From contig JALHPU010000044.1 in NCBI GenBank assembly GCA_022842325.1, positions 1 to 34,345 of the forward strand: DNA of 34,345 nucleotides, read 5' to 3'. Made by a program: the position numbers and the translations under genes. Below are positions 14,055 to 25,103 of the stretch, piece after piece. The notes under the pieces are model-generated. The model was given only the letters and a program-made list of their open reading frames with translations, was not told the origin of the DNA and ran no database searches. The number at the start of each line of letters is the position of its first letter. Position 1 is the first letter of the stretch. The stretch is from Sulfuritalea sp. GTDB lineage: Bacteria > Pseudomonadota > Gammaproteobacteria > Burkholderiales > Rhodocyclaceae.

Positions 14055-15251
14055 ATGTTCGTTCCCACGCCCCTCAGCACCACTGCCGCAGCGGAAGCCG
14101 GGGCGGAAGATCCAACCGATCCGGGTTCCGAATCGACGACATTGCCGCCCATCATCAGCATTCCGGAAACCGGGCGCGACCTGGCCCTGGCCATTCTCGC
14201 CACCGTGGCGGTGGTGTTTGCCCTGAAATGGGCGCAGGGTTTTTTCATTTCCCTGCTGCTGGGGATCCTCTTCGCCTACACGCTGAGCCCGCTGGTGGCC
14301 ATGCTGGACCGGATCCGCCTGCCGCGCGTGCTGAGCACCAGCATCGTGATGGCCGGCGTGGTGTCGGCGCTTGCCTTCGGCAGCTACTCCTTGCGCGACG
14401 AGGTAGATACGATCCTGGATCAGTTGCCGGAGGCGGCGACCAAGTTGTCGACCGGTCTTGCCAGTCTGAACAAGGGACAGGCCAGCACCATGCAGAAAGT
14501 GGAAACCGCGGCGAAAGAAATCGAAAAGGCGACCAGCCCGGAAGCCCCTGCGTCCGGCAAGTGGAAGCGGCCGGCGACACATGTCGTGATCGATGCTCCC
14601 GGCTCCAGATTCGGCAACTTTCTCTGGGTCGGCTCGGTGAACGCCGCCGCCATGCTCGGTCAGGCCACCATGGTGCTGTTCCTGACCTTCTTCCTGCTGC
14701 TGTCCGGCGACATCTTCAAGCGAAAGCTGGTACGGGTGACGGGACCGTCCCTGTCGAAAAGAAAAATCACCGTGCGCATCCTCGACGAGATCAATGATTC
14801 GATACAGCGCTACATGCTGATGCTGCTGGCGACCAACGTGCTGGTGGGCTTGCTGACCTGGGTGGCATTGCGCTGGATCGGCCTGGAAAACGCCGGCGCC
14901 TGGGCGGTGGCGGCCGGGCTGCTGCACGTGATTCCCTATCTGGGTCCGGTGGCCACCGCCGCGGTGATGGGGATGGCGGCCTACATGCAGTTCGACGAAC
15001 TGTCGGCGACGCTGCTGGTCGTCGGCGCATCGGCGGCGATCGCCATCGTGGTCGGGTTTTTCGGCGTCACCTGGATGACGGGCCGGATTGCGCGGATGAA
15101 CACCGCCGCGGTATTCATATCGCTGCTGTTCTGGGGTTGGCTGTGGGGCATCTGGGGCATGCTGCTGAGCGTGCCGATCACGGTGATCCTGAAGGTGGTG
15201 GCCCAGCATCTGGAGCAACTGCACCCTGTGGCGGAGTTGCTCGGCGACTAG
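14055..15251 (+). CDS. AI-2E-family (PerM-like) permease
   Basis: The product has 398 residues. It shows the family's two N-terminal helices ([41 protein letters not shown]), a central soluble segment rich in Lys and Glu, and a C-terminal group of helices with [20 protein letters not shown] and [24 protein letters not shown]. The family includes transporters proposed for autoinducer-2 and cation/proton exchange; the substrate cannot be inferred from sequence. The frame is open from ATG 13926, but that codon overlaps palindrome site g and precedes the predicted transcription start, so ATG 14055 is preferred although it lacks a clear Shine-Dalgarno. The cyclic glucan synthase starts 15 bp after the stop, so the two are almost certainly cotranscribed. 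Confidence 0.85.
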   Translation: MFVPTPLSTTAAAEAGAEDPTDPGSESTTLPPIISIPETGRDLALAILATVAVVFALKWAQGFFISLLLGILFAYTLSPLVAMLDRIRLPRVLSTSIVMAGVVSALAFGSYSLRDEVDTILDQLPEAATKLSTGLASLNKGQASTMQKVETAAKEIEKATSPEAPASGKWKRPATHVVIDAPGSRFGNFLWVGSVNAAAMLGQATMVLFLTFFLLLSGDIFKRKLVRVTGPSLSKRKITVRILDEINDSIQRYMLMLLATNVLVGLLTWVALRWIGLENAGAWAVAAGLLHVIPYLGPVATAAVMGMAAYMQFDELSATLLVVGASAAIAIVVGFFGVTWMTGRIARMNTAAVFISLLFWGWLWGIWGMLLSVPITVILKVVAQHLEQLHPVAELLGD

Positions 15252-15265
15252 TCACACGGCGCATC

Positions 15266-18200
15266 ATGGACTGGCCATCACTCGCCAAGCGGCTCGCCGA
15301 GCTGAACTCCGGCCAGCATCCCGCCGGCAACTTCCGCCGCCTGGGGATGGGCGGTGGCGACCGCGGCTGGTCCCTGGCGTCGTTGGGAGATGAAGCGCCG
15401 CTGCGTTCGGAACTGTTCAGCGCCGACCAGATGGAACAGCACGGCAGGTTCCTCGCCGCCGGGCACACGCTGGCCCCGGGGCGGTCGCCGGACAAACTGC
15501 TGGCGCGACTGGCCGCCAACGAGGGAGTGCTGGTTCGCGTGTGCAGGATGCTGACCGTCGCCGTCGAGCAAAAGCGCCGCGTCACGCCGGCCGGGGAATG
15601 GCTGCTCGACAATTTCTACCTCATCGAAGAGCAGATCCGCACTGCCAAGCGGCACCTGCCACAGGGTTACAGCCGCGAACTGCCGCGCCTGGCGCAAGGG
15701 CCGTCGGCCGGGCATCCGCGCGTCTATGACCTGGCGCTGGAAACCGTTGCCCATGGCGACGGTCGGGTCGACCCGGAAAGTCTCGGCCGCTTCGTTGCGG
15801 CCTACCAGAGCGTGACGGAACTTCAGCTCGGTGAACTGTGGGCGATCCCGATCATGCTGCGCCTGGCGGTGATCGAGAATCTGCGCCGCGTCGCCGTGCA
15901 TATTGCCGTCGGCTGGAAAGAGAGAAACCTGGCGGTGATCTGGGCGGACCGGATGACCGAGACCGCCGAGGCCGATCCGAAAAGCCTGATCCTGGTCATC
16001 GCCGACATGGCGCGCTCGAATCCGCCCATGGTCAGTGCCTTTGTCGCCGAACTGGTGCGTCGCCTGCAGGGGCGCGGGCCGGCCCTGGCCCTGCCGCTGA
16101 CCTGGGTCGAACAGCGCCTGGGCGAGTCGGGACAGACCATCGAGCAGATGGTGCAGACCGAAAACCAGCAGCAGGCCGGCAACCAGGTGTCGATCAGCAA
16201 CAGCATCGGCAGCCTGAGGGTGCTTGGCGCCATGGATTGGCGTGAGTTCGTCGAGCGCCTGAGCGTCGTCGAGCAGATCCTGCTCGGTGATCCGGGCGCC
16301 ATCTATGGCGGCATGGACTTCGCCACGCGCGACCGTTACCGCCATGCCGTCGAGGAAATCGCACGCAGGAGCCTCCTGACGGAATCCGCAATTGCGCGCC
16401 AGGCCGTCAATCTGGCGCGCGGCGTGGCGGCGCAAATGGCTGGCGGCGAGGCGCCGGAGCGTGCCGGACACGTCGGCTTCTACCTGATCGACAAGGGTCT
16501 GCCCGAACTGGAGCGGACGGCGGGGGTGCGCATTGCGGCGATGGAAGTCCTGCGCCGCGGCGCCGGCCGGCATTCGCTGTTGCTCTACCTGGGCAGCATC
16601 GCCGCGATCACAGCCTTCCTCACCGCGTGCCTGCTGCTGCAGGCAGGCAGCTCGGGTATCGCCGCGGCGTGGTCGCCGCAAACGGCCTACTGGGCATTGC
16701 TGCCGATCGGCCTGCTTTCCCTGCTGGGCAGCAGCCAGCTGGCCGTGGCACTGGTCAACTGGCTTGCGACGCTGCTGGTGAAACCGCATCCCTTGCCGAA
16801 AATGGACTTCACGGCGGGAATACCGGCGGAGTGCTGCACCCTGGTGGTGATCCCGACCATGCTGAGCAGCGCGGCGAACGTGGAAGACCTGGTCGAGGCG
16901 CTGGAAGTGCGGTTCCTGGCCAACCGCGACGATCGGCTGTTCTTCGGCCTGCTGACCGACTTCCTCGACGCCGCCCATGAATCGCAGGACGACGAGCAAC
17001 AGCTAATGCAACTGGCGGGCAGGCGCATCGACGAGCTGAACGCCAAATACTCCAGTGCCGGGGGACATGGCGGCAAGGACATCTTCTTTCTGTTCCATCG
17101 CTCCCGGCAATGGAGCGGGCATGAGTCGGCCTGGATGGGCTACGAGCGCAAGCGCGGCAAGCTGGCCGATCTCAACGGGCTGCTGCGCAGCGGCGCCACG
17201 GATGGCTTTGTCTTCATCGCCGGTGACACCAACGCCTTGTCCCAGGTGAAATACGTGATCACGCTGGATACGGATACGCAGTTGCCACGCGATGTGGCGG
17301 GGCAGTTCATCGGCGCCATGGCGCACCCCCTGAATCGTCCGCAATTCGATATGGCCCTGCGCCGTGTCACTGCCGGCTATGCCATCCTGCAGCCGCGCGT
17401 GGCGGTCAGCCTGCCGGGGACCAACCGTTCGCACTTCGCGCGCCTTTACGGCGGCGAGCCGGGCATCGACCCCTACACCCGGGCAGTTTCCGACGTCTAT
17501 CAGGATGTGTTCGGCGAGGGCTCGTTCATCGGCAAGGGCATCTACGATGTCGACGCCTTCGAGCGGGCGCTGGGCGCGCGCTTTCCCGAGAACCGGATCC
17601 TCAGCCACGATCTGCTCGAGGGTTGCTATGCCCGCGCCGGTTTGTTGAGCGACGTCCAGCTCTACGAGGACTACCCGTCCCGCTATGGCGCCGACGTCAA
17701 TCGCCGCTACCGCTGGATTCGCGGCGACTGGCAACTGGCGGGCTGGCTACGCCGCCGCGTTCCCGGCGCCGGCCTGCAGCGCGAGCCGAATCCGCTGACG
17801 TGGCTGTCGCAGTGGAAGCTGATCGACAACCTGCGGCGCAGCCTGCTCCCCGCGGCACTGCTGTTGTTGCTGCTGCTGGGCTGGCTGCTGCTGCCGCAGG
17901 CCGGCTGGTGGACCCTGTCGATACTCGGCATCCTGCTGGTGCCCGCCTTGTGTGCCGGCGTATTCGACCTGTTGCGCAAGCCCGACGAGGTGCTGCCGCG
18001 GCAACATGCGCTGGCCGTGGCGCGTTCGCTCGCACGCCACTTCACGCAGGTCGGCTTCGAACTCGCCTGCCTGCCGCATGCAGCCTGGTTCAGCGCTACC
18101 GCCATCGTGAAAACATTGTGGCGGCTGCTGGTCACGCGCAAGCATTTGCTCGAGTGGAATCCGTCGAGCGAGGCGGATCGGGCCCTGGCCGGATGCGGCG

Positions 18201-21200
18201 GCAACGGACTGGGCGAGTGCCTGCGTTCGATGTGGGTAGCGCCCGTGCTCGCCGTCGCCGTTGCCGTCTGCCTGGCCGCCATTACCCCCGGCGTGCTGGT
18301 GGTGGCCGGGCCGATCCTGCTGCTCTGGTTGGTCGCGCCCGTCGTCGCCTGGTGGATCAGCCGGCCGCTGCTGCGTCGGCAGGCGGCGCTGAGTGTCGAG
18401 CAGCTGGATTTCCTGCGCGGACTGTCGCGGCGCACCTGGGCCTTTTTCGAGCATGCCGTCGGTGAAGAGGATCACTGGCTGCCGCCCGATAACATCCAGG
18501 AATATCGCGTCGTCGCGACGGCCCATCGCACTTCGCCGACCAACATGGGCATGGCGCTGCTGGCCAACCTGGCCGCCCATGATTTCGGCTACATCCCGAC
18601 CGGCCAGCTGTTGCAGCGTACCGGGCGGAGCCTGCACACCATGCAGGGATTGCCGCGCCATCGCGGACATTTCTACAACTGGTACGACACGCAGTCGCTG
18701 CAGCCGCTGCATCCGCTCTATGTGTCGACCGTGGACAGCGGCAATCTCGCCGGGCATCTGCTGACCCTGCGCATGGGTTTGCTGGCGCTGGCGGACCAGC
18801 CCCTGCTGCCGGCCCGGCTGTTCCAGGGCATCGGCGATGCGCTGAGGCTTCTGGTCGAAGCGACGGGCGACTCCGGCCGCTTGGTTGCGGAGTCGCTGGC
18901 CGCCTTCCGGCGCGAACTGGAGCTGGCGCCGGATCCCGCTGCCGCTACGGTTGCGGAAATCCGCAGCAGCCTCGAACGGCTGGCCAAGCTCGCCGCCGAG
19001 CTGTTGCCGCAGCTTGCCGGTGATCTCGACCACAACGATGTGGCAGCACTGGAAAACGAGGCCAAGGACTGGGCCGGCGCGCTCGACCTGCAATGCCGCG
19101 CGGCGCTGGACGAGCTGCTCCTGTTCGCGCCGTCGCCGGTGTCGCCCGCAGCGTCGATCACGTCGGGCAGTCCGCTGGAATCCGCGCCGCTGCCGACGTT
19201 GCGCGAACTGTCAACGGCGGGCAGCACCGCGGCAGCCGCGCGGCTGCTGGAGATCGAGGCGCTGGCCCTGCAGGTCGGCGCACTGGCCGACATGGAATAC
19301 GACTTCCTCTACGACAGGAACCGCCACCTGCTGACCATCGGCTACAACGTCACCGAGCGCCGCGCGGACTCGGGCCACTATGACCTGCTGGCTTCCGAAG
19401 CGCGCCTGTGCTGCTTCGTCGCCATCGCCCAGGGACAATTGCCGCAGGAAAGCTGGTTCAGCCTCGGTCGCCTGCTGACCAGCAGCGGCGGCGAGCCGGT
19501 CCTGCTGTCGTGGAGCGGCTCGATGTTCGAGTACCTGATGCCGCTCTTGGTCATGCCGACCTACGACAACACGCTGCTCGACCAGACCTGCAAGGCGGCC
19601 GTGGCGCGGCAGATCGAATACGGCAATCAGCGCGGCGTACCCTGGGGCATCTCGGAATCCGGCTACAACACGGTCGATATCCATCTCAACTACCAGTACC
19701 ACGCTTTCGGCGTGCCGGGCCTGGGCCTCAAGCGCGGCCTTGCCGACGACCTGGTGATCGCGCCCTATGCCTCCGCGCTGGCGCTGATGGTGGCGCCCGA
19801 GGCGGCCTGCCAGAACCTGCAGCGACTGGCGGGCGAGGGCATGGTCGGCAAGTACGGCATGTTCGAGGCGATCGACTACACGCCGGCGCGCCAGCGCCGC
19901 GGCAAGTCCAGTGCCGTGGTGCGCTCTTTCATGGCCCATCACCAGGGCATGAGCCTGCTGGCGCTGGCCTACCTGCTGCTGCAGCGTCCGATGCAGCGGC
20001 GTTTCGAGGCGGATCGGCTGTTTCAGGCCAGCATGCTGCTGCTGCAGGAACGGATTCCCAAGGCCACGGCGCTGTTTTCGCATACCGCCGAACTGGTCGA
20101 ATTGCGCGCCACGCCGGTGGCCGCGGAAATGCCGGTGCGTCGCTTCGACAGTCCGGACACCCCGGTACCCGAGGTCCAGCTGCTGTCGAACGGCCGCTAC
20201 CACGTGATGCTGACCAATGCCGGCGGCGGCTACAGCCGCTGGAAGGATCTCGCCGTCACGCGCTGGCAGGAGGACGGCACCTGCGATAACTGGGGCTCCT
20301 TCTGCTACATCCGCGATGGCGCCAGCGGCGAGTTCTGGTCGGCCGCCCAGCAGCCGACGCCCAAGCGTGCGGAGCGTTACGAAGCGATATTCTCCGAGGG
20401 CCGGGCCGAGTTTCGCCGCGCCGACGTGATCGGCGCCGGAGCCGGCCGGGATGCCGACGAGGGCCGGTTCGAGACCTACACCGAGATCGTCGTTTCGCCC
20501 GAGGACGATATCGAGCTGCGCCGCGTGCGCATCACCAATCGTTCGCGCCAAGCGCGGCGGATCGATGTCACCAGCTATGCCGAAGTGGTGATCGCCCCGC
20601 CGGCCGCCGATGCGCTGCATCCTGCGTTCAGCAACCTCTTCGTGCAGACCGAGATCCTGCCGGAACGGCGCGCGATCCTGTGCACCCGGCGGCCGCGCTC
20701 GGCCGGCGAGGTTGCGCCGTGGATGCTGCACCTGATGACGGTGCACGGTGCCGAGGCCGACGCGGCGTCCTACGAGACCGATCGCCTGCGTTTCATCGGC
20801 CGCACCCGCAGCACCGCGGCCCCGCGGGCGATGATCGAGCAGGCAGGGCTCTCTGGCAGCGACGGCTCGGTGCTGGACCCGGTGGTCGCCATCCGCTGCG
20901 CCTTCGAGATCGCTCCCGAGCAGACCGTGACCATCGACATCGTCACCGGAATCAGCGAGACGCGGGAACTGGCCCTGGCCCTGATCGACAAATACCAGGA
21001 CCGCCACCTTGCCCACCGCGTCTTCGACCTGGCCTGGACCCACAGCCAGGTGGCGCTGCGCCAGCTGAATGCCAGCGAGGCCGATTCACAGTTGCATGCC
21101 GGCCTGGCGCGCTCGGTGATCTACGCCAATGCCGCGCTGCGTGCCGATCCGGCGCTGCTGATCCGCAATCGCCGCGGCCAGTCCGGCCTCTGGGGTTACG

Positions 21201-24064
21201 CCATTTCCGGCGACCTGCCGATCGTGCTGCTGCAGATCCGCGATGCGGCGAACATCGACCTGGTGCAGCAGCTGGTACAGGCCCATGCCTACTGGCGGCT
21301 GAAGGGCGTCGCGGTGGACCTGGTGATCTGGAACGAGGATCACAACGGCTACCGGCAACTGCTCCAGGAACAGGTGCTCGGCCTGATCGCGTCCGGCGTG
21401 GAAGCCAATGTGGTCGATCGCCCGGGGGGCATCTTCGTCCGCTATGCATCTCAGATATCGAGCGAGGATCGCATCCTGCTGCAGTCGGTGGCGCGCGTGG
21501 TGATCAGCGACAGCCGCGGCACCCTGGCGGAACAGCTCGAGCAGCGCGACCCGCCCGAAGCGCGCATGCCGCGCTTGCGGCCGAGCCGGATCCAGCGCCC
21601 CGACAGCTCGCCGGACAAGGCTACCGGCGACGACGCGGCGCCACGCGAGCTGATCCTCGGCAACGGTCTGGGCGGGTTTACCTCCGACGGCCGCGAGTAC
21701 GTGATCGTCCTGGCGCCGGGGCAGGCGACGCCGGCGCCCTGGTCGAACGTGCTGGCGAATCCGGATTTCGGCACGGTGGTTTCCGAGAGCGGCGGCGCCT
21801 ATACCTGGAGCGAGAACGCCCACGAATTCCGCCTGACGCCCTGGCACAACGATCCGGTCAGCGATGCCAGCGGCGAGGCGATCTACCTGCGCGATGAAGA
21901 GACCGGCCAGGTCTGGTCGCCGACGCCGCTGCCGATGCCGGCGGCGACGACCAACGTCACCCGCCATGGCTTCGGCTACAGCGTGTTCGAGACGCGCTGG
22001 GACGGCATCTGTTCCGAACTCTGGGTCTATGTCGCGATCGACGCCTCGGTCAAGTTTTCGGTGCTGAAGCTGCGCAACGAATCCGGCCGGCCGCGCAAGA
22101 TCTCGGCCACCGCCTATGTCGAATGGGTGTTGGGCGACCTGCGCGCCAAGTCGGCGATGCATGTCAGCACCGAGATCGATCCGCGCAGCGGCGCGCTGTT
22201 CGCGCGGAACTGCTACAACACGGAATTCGCCGAGCGGGTGGCCTTCCTCGACGTCGATGAAACGGCGCACCACCTGACCGGCGACCGTGGCGAGTTCCTC
22301 GGGCGCAACGGCAGCCTGCGCAATCCGGCCGCCATGAAGCAGCTACGCCTGTCCGACAAGGTCGGCGCCGGGCTGGATCCCTGCGGCGCCGTGCAGCTCA
22401 GCGTCGAACTCGGCGACGGCCAGGAGCGTGAACTGGTGTTCCGTCTCGGCGTCGGCCGCACCGGTGACGAGGCTGCGCGCCTGGTGCAGCGCTTCCGTGG
22501 CGTGCCGGCGGCACGCGCCGCGCTGGAGGCGGTCTGGCTGCACTGGAACGAGGTGCTCGGTGCGGTGCAGGTGGAAACTCCGGATCAGTCGATCAACGTG
22601 CTGGCCAACGGCTGGCTGGTGTACCAGACCCTGGCCTGTCGCGTCTGGGCTCGCAGCGGCTATTACCAGTCGGGCGGCGCCTTCGGCTTTCGCGACCAGT
22701 TGCAGGACATGATGGCGCTGATCCACGCGCGGCCGACGCTGGTCCGCGAGCATCTGCTGCTGTGTGCCAGTCGCCAGTTCCTGCAGGGCGACGTCCAGCA
22801 CTGGTGGCATCCGCCTGCCGGCCGCGGCGTGCGCACGCACTGTTCGGACGACTATCTCTGGCTGCCGCTGGCCGTGGCGCGCTATGTCAGCGCCACCGGC
22901 GATACCGGCGTGCTGGATGTATCGGTGCCCTTCCTCGACGGCCGTCCGGTCGGCGCCGAGGACGATTCCTACTACGACCTGCCCGTGCCCTCCGGCGAGG
23001 CAGCCAGCCTCTATGAGCATTGCGTACGCGCCATCCGCCACGGCTTGCGCGTCGGTGCCCACGGGCTGCCGCTGATCGGTTCGGGCGACTGGAACGACGG
23101 CATGAACCTGGTCGGCCTGCAGGGCAGGGGCGAGAGCGTCTGGCTCGGCTTCTTCCTGGGCGAAGTGCTGCGCCAGTTCGCCGTGGTCGCCGGGGCGCAC
23201 GGCGATGCGGATTTCGCCGGACTGTGCGCGGCCGAGCGGCTGCGCCTGGGCGGGGATATCGAGCAGCACGGCTGGGACGGCGGCTGGTACCGACGCGCCT
23301 ATTTCGACGACGGCACGCCACTCGGTTCGGCCGCCAATGTCGAGTGCCGGATCGATTCGATTTCGCAAAGCTGGTCGGTACTGTCCGGAATGGGCGATGC
23401 GGCGCGTTCGCGCGAGGCCATGGCGGCGGTCGATGCCCAGCTGGTGCGACGCGAGGACGCGCTGGTGCAACTGCTCGATCCGCCCTTCGACAACAAGTCG
23501 GAGATGGACCCGGGCTACATCCGCGGCTACGTACCGGGCGTCCGGGAAAACGGCGGGCAATACACCCATGCCGCGATCTGGGCTTCGATGGCCTTTGCCG
23601 CGCTGGGCGAGCGCGAGCGGGCCTGGGAACTGCTGACCATGATCAACCCGGTGAATCACGGTTTGTCCGCTGCCGCGATCGAGACCTACAAGCTGGAGCC
23701 CTATGTCGTCGCGGCCGACGTCTATGCCGTGACGCCGCATACCGGGCGCGGCGGCTGGAGCTGGTACACCGGCTCGGCCGGCTGGATGTACCGCCTGATC
23801 CTGGAGTCGCTGCTGGGCCTGCGCATCGAAGGCGAGACCCTGCACCTCGCGCCCTGCCTGCCGGCGGATTGGCCGGGCTGCACGCTACGCTATCGTTTCC
23901 GCCAGACGACATACCACATCGCCGTGTCGTCAGCGCCGACTTCTGGCAATGGCAGGCGTGGCGTGACCAGCGTCACGCTCGATGGCGTCGAGTGCGGCGA
24001 TACCGCGATTGCCCTGGTCGACGACCGGAACGAACACCGGGTCGGCGTGAGCGTGGGAACCTGA
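15266..24064 (+). CDS. ndvB: Cyclic beta-1,2-glucan synthase (NdvB/ChvB/Cgs family)
   Basis: The product has 2932 residues, the usual size of these giant enzymes. An N-terminal region is followed by membrane helices near 435-510. The GT84 glycosyltransferase domain has an [12 protein letters not shown] acid motif (~668) and [15 protein letters not shown]. More helices lie at ~858-900 and ~988-1032. A glycoamylase-like domain comes next ([19 protein letters not shown], ~1463; [15 protein letters not shown]). The C-terminal GH94 phosphorylase-like part has [14 protein letters not shown] (~2472) and SGDWNDGMN (~2605). In rhizobia and Brucella such proteins start, elongate, size (by phosphorolysis) and cyclise beta-1,2-glucan from UDP-glucose at the inner membrane. 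All domains look intact. No ndvA/chvA-type ABC exporter is in the window. ATG 15266 lacks a clear ribosome-binding site, suggesting coupling to the permease gene. It ends directly against the convergent CheB gene. Confidence 0.93.
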   Translation: MDWPSLAKRLAELNSGQHPAGNFRRLGMGGGDRGWSLASLGDEAPLRSELFSADQMEQHGRFLAAGHTLAPGRSPDKLLARLAANEGVLVRVCRMLTVAVEQKRRVTPAGEWLLDNFYLIEEQIRTAKRHLPQGYSRELPRLAQGPSAGHPRVYDLALETVAHGDGRVDPESLGRFVAAYQSVTELQLGELWAIPIMLRLAVIENLRRVAVHIAVGWKERNLAVIWADRMTETAEADPKSLILVIADMARSNPPMVSAFVAELVRRLQGRGPALALPLTWVEQRLGESGQTIEQMVQTENQQQAGNQVSISNSIGSLRVLGAMDWREFVERLSVVEQILLGDPGAIYGGMDFATRDRYRHAVEEIARRSLLTESAIARQAVNLARGVAAQMAGGEAPERAGHVGFYLIDKGLPELERTAGVRIAAMEVLRRGAGRHSLLLYLGSIAAITAFLTACLLLQAGSSGIAAAWSPQTAYWALLPIGLLSLLGSSQLAVALVNWLATLLVKPHPLPKMDFTAGIPAECCTLVVIPTMLSSAANVEDLVEALEVRFLANRDDRLFFGLLTDFLDAAHESQDDEQQLMQLAGRRIDELNAKYSSAGGHGGKDIFFLFHRSRQWSGHESAWMGYERKRGKLADLNGLLRSGATDGFVFIAGDTNALSQVKYVITLDTDTQLPRDVAGQFIGAMAHPLNRPQFDMALRRVTAGYAILQPRVAVSLPGTNRSHFARLYGGEPGIDPYTRAVSDVYQDVFGEGSFIGKGIYDVDAFERALGARFPENRILSHDLLEGCYARAGLLSDVQLYEDYPSRYGADVNRRYRWIRGDWQLAGWLRRRVPGAGLQREPNPLTWLSQWKLIDNLRRSLLPAALLLLLLLGWLLLPQAGWWTLSILGILLVPALCAGVFDLLRKPDEVLPRQHALAVARSLARHFTQVGFELACLPHAAWFSATAIVKTLWRLLVTRKHLLEWNPSSEADRALAGCGGNGLGECLRSMWVAPVLAVAVAVCLAAITPGVLVVAGPILLLWLVAPVVAWWISRPLLRRQAALSVEQLDFLRGLSRRTWAFFEHAVGEEDHWLPPDNIQEYRVVATAHRTSPTNMGMALLANLAAHDFGYIPTGQLLQRTGRSLHTMQGLPRHRGHFYNWYDTQSLQPLHPLYVSTVDSGNLAGHLLTLRMGLLALADQPLLPARLFQGIGDALRLLVEATGDSGRLVAESLAAFRRELELAPDPAAATVAEIRSSLERLAKLAAELLPQLAGDLDHNDVAALENEAKDWAGALDLQCRAALDELLLFAPSPVSPAASITSGSPLESAPLPTLRELSTAGSTAAAARLLEIEALALQVGALADMEYDFLYDRNRHLLTIGYNVTERRADSGHYDLLASEARLCCFVAIAQGQLPQESWFSLGRLLTSSGGEPVLLSWSGSMFEYLMPLLVMPTYDNTLLDQTCKAAVARQIEYGNQRGVPWGISESGYNTVDIHLNYQYHAFGVPGLGLKRGLADDLVIAPYASALALMVAPEAACQNLQRLAGEGMVGKYGMFEAIDYTPARQRRGKSSAVVRSFMAHHQGMSLLALAYLLLQRPMQRRFEADRLFQASMLLLQERIPKATALFSHTAELVELRATPVAAEMPVRRFDSPDTPVPEVQLLSNGRYHVMLTNAGGGYSRWKDLAVTRWQEDGTCDNWGSFCYIRDGASGEFWSAAQQPTPKRAERYEAIFSEGRAEFRRADVIGAGAGRDADEGRFETYTEIVVSPEDDIELRRVRITNRSRQARRIDVTSYAEVVIAPPAADALHPAFSNLFVQTEILPERRAILCTRRPRSAGEVAPWMLHLMTVHGAEADAASYETDRLRFIGRTRSTAAPRAMIEQAGLSGSDGSVLDPVVAIRCAFEIAPEQTVTIDIVTGISETRELALALIDKYQDRHLAHRVFDLAWTHSQVALRQLNASEADSQLHAGLARSVIYANAALRADPALLIRNRRGQSGLWGYAISGDLPIVLLQIRDAANIDLVQQLVQAHAYWRLKGVAVDLVIWNEDHNGYRQLLQEQVLGLIASGVEANVVDRPGGIFVRYASQISSEDRILLQSVARVVISDSRGTLAEQLEQRDPPEARMPRLRPSRIQRPDSSPDKATGDDAAPRELILGNGLGGFTSDGREYVIVLAPGQATPAPWSNVLANPDFGTVVSESGGAYTWSENAHEFRLTPWHNDPVSDASGEAIYLRDEETGQVWSPTPLPMPAATTNVTRHGFGYSVFETRWDGICSELWVYVAIDASVKFSVLKLRNESGRPRKISATAYVEWVLGDLRAKSAMHVSTEIDPRSGALFARNCYNTEFAERVAFLDVDETAHHLTGDRGEFLGRNGSLRNPAAMKQLRLSDKVGAGLDPCGAVQLSVELGDGQERELVFRLGVGRTGDEAARLVQRFRGVPAARAALEAVWLHWNEVLGAVQVETPDQSINVLANGWLVYQTLACRVWARSGYYQSGGAFGFRDQLQDMMALIHARPTLVREHLLLCASRQFLQGDVQHWWHPPAGRGVRTHCSDDYLWLPLAVARYVSATGDTGVLDVSVPFLDGRPVGAEDDSYYDLPVPSGEAASLYEHCVRAIRHGLRVGAHGLPLIGSGDWNDGMNLVGLQGRGESVWLGFFLGEVLRQFAVVAGAHGDADFAGLCAAERLRLGGDIEQHGWDGGWYRRAYFDDGTPLGSAANVECRIDSISQSWSVLSGMGDAARSREAMAAVDAQLVRREDALVQLLDPPFDNKSEMDPGYIRGYVPGVRENGGQYTHAAIWASMAFAALGERERAWELLTMINPVNHGLSAAAIETYKLEPYVVAADVYAVTPHTGRGGWSWYTGSAGWMYRLILESLLGLRIEGETLHLAPCLPADWPGCTLRYRFRQTTYHIAVSSAPTSGNGRRGVTSVTLDGVECGDTAIALVDDRNEHRVGVSVGT

Positions 24065-24694
24065 TCAGGCTTCAGCCTGGGCGATGCTCACGATCTTGTG
24101 GGCGATGTCTTCCGGTGCCAGGACAAAATCGATGCAGCCGCTGGCGATTGCGCTTTCCGGCATGTCGGGCTGCTTGGCCGTGCTGAGCTTCTGCGCAATC
24201 GTGGTACCGCCTGCCTCGCGAATTCCGCACAGCGCCGCGGCGCCGTCGCCGTCGTAGCCGGAGACGATGACCGCAATCAGCTTGCCGTCCCAGTAGTCGG
24301 TCAGGGAACGCAGAAAGACCGTGATTACGTCGGGCCAGCCGCGCGGCTTCGAGATCGGCTTGAGGCGAAACTCCCCGTTGTCGACATGCAAATCCCGATT
24401 TTCGGGAATGATGTACACACGGTTCGGTTCGATCAGCAAACGCTCCGTGATCAGTTCGACCGGCATGGTCGTGAAGCGCGGCAGCACCTCATGCAAGTGG
24501 GTCGGCATGACCGTGATGTGATTGACGATGACGATCGCCACCCCCATGTCGGCGGGAAGATTCTGCAGTAACCGGATATAGGCATCGAGTCCGCCCGCCG
24601 AGCCGCCGACGCAAACGACCGGAAAATTCCTGGTCGAGGGCGCCGTGCCGGGATGGCTCGGAGCCGATTGCCGATTGTTGTCCGGCTGATTCAT
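24065..24694 (-). CDS. Stand-alone CheB-type methylesterase domain protein
   Basis: The product has 209 residues covering only the CheB catalytic domain. Ser32 lies in VCVGGSAGGLDA, His59 in IVIVNHI, and an Asp in SGYDGDGAAAL (~150) completes the usual triad. The PENRDLHVDNGEFRL strand region also fits CheB. No receiver domain is fused, but a separate receiver gene lies immediately upstream. CheB removes methyl groups from, or deamidates, chemoreceptor glutamates; no receptor, CheA or CheR is in the window, so the target is unknown. ATG 24694 is preferred because GGAG lies seven bases upstream; in-frame ATG 24718 has no such site. It is last gene of the kinase operon. Confidence 0.82.
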   Translation of the reverse strand: MNQPDNNRQSAPSHPGTAPSTRNFPVVCVGGSAGGLDAYIRLLQNLPADMGVAIVIVNHITVMPTHLHEVLPRFTTMPVELITERLLIEPNRVYIIPENRDLHVDNGEFRLKPISKPRGWPDVITVFLRSLTDYWDGKLIAVIVSGYDGDGAAALCGIREAGGTTIAQKLSTAKQPDMPESAIASGCIDFVLAPEDIAHKIVSIAQAEA

Positions 24695-24736
24695 ATCGGG
24701 CTCCGCAGGGTCGGACATGCCGGATCGCGGCCGCAG

Positions 24737-25102
24737 CTATGCAGCCACCATTTCACCCACTACCCTGAGGAATTCCTGATAGCGGATCGGCTTGGATATG
24801 TAGCCGTCGCAGCCGGCAGCGGCCACCCGTTCGCGGTCGCCATTCATCGCCAGCGCCGTCAGCGCCACGATCTTGATGCTGCGGGTCACGGCGTCGGCCT
24901 TCAGCAGGCGCGAGGCCGCCAGGCCATCCATGCCGGGCAGTTGCACGTCCATCAGGATCAGTTCGGGCAGTCGCTCGTGGGCAAGGCGGATGCCTTCCTC
25001 GGCATCGACCGCTTCCAGGACTTCGTGCCCCTCGCGCTCCAGCAGCGTCACGGTCAGCCGCATGTTGACCGCGTTGTCTTCGATCACCAGTATGCGCGCC
25101 AT
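24737..25102 (-). CDS. Stand-alone receiver-domain response regulator (DivK-like)
   Basis: The 121-residue product is a single REC domain: acidic pocket VIEDNAVN, phospho-acceptor Asp in LILMDVQLPGMDG (~52), the Thr in VALTALAM and the Lys of YISKPI. There is no output domain, so it probably shuttles phosphate or acts by protein contact. It starts one base after the stop of the upstream three-receiver kinase and ends 42 bp before the CheB-domain gene. The kinase-REC-CheB order suggests it is phosphorylated by one of the two upstream kinases and might act in trans as the regulatory half of CheB (inference). Confidence 0.9.
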   Translation of the reverse strand: MARILVIEDNAVNMRLTVTLLEREGHEVLEAVDAEEGIRLAHERLPELILMDVQLPGMDGLAASRLLKADAVTRSIKIVALTALAMNGDRERVAAAGCDGYISKPIRYQEFLRVVGEMVAA

Positions 25103-25103
25103 G

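Noticed and set aside
15278..16999. Long open frame on the minus strand opposite the cyclic glucan synthase (also 22343-23845 and 19211-21043)
   Set aside because: These are shadows of a GC-rich gene; their translations are low-complexity, His/Arg/Gln-rich and show no domain, while the plus frame has clear family motifs throughout.
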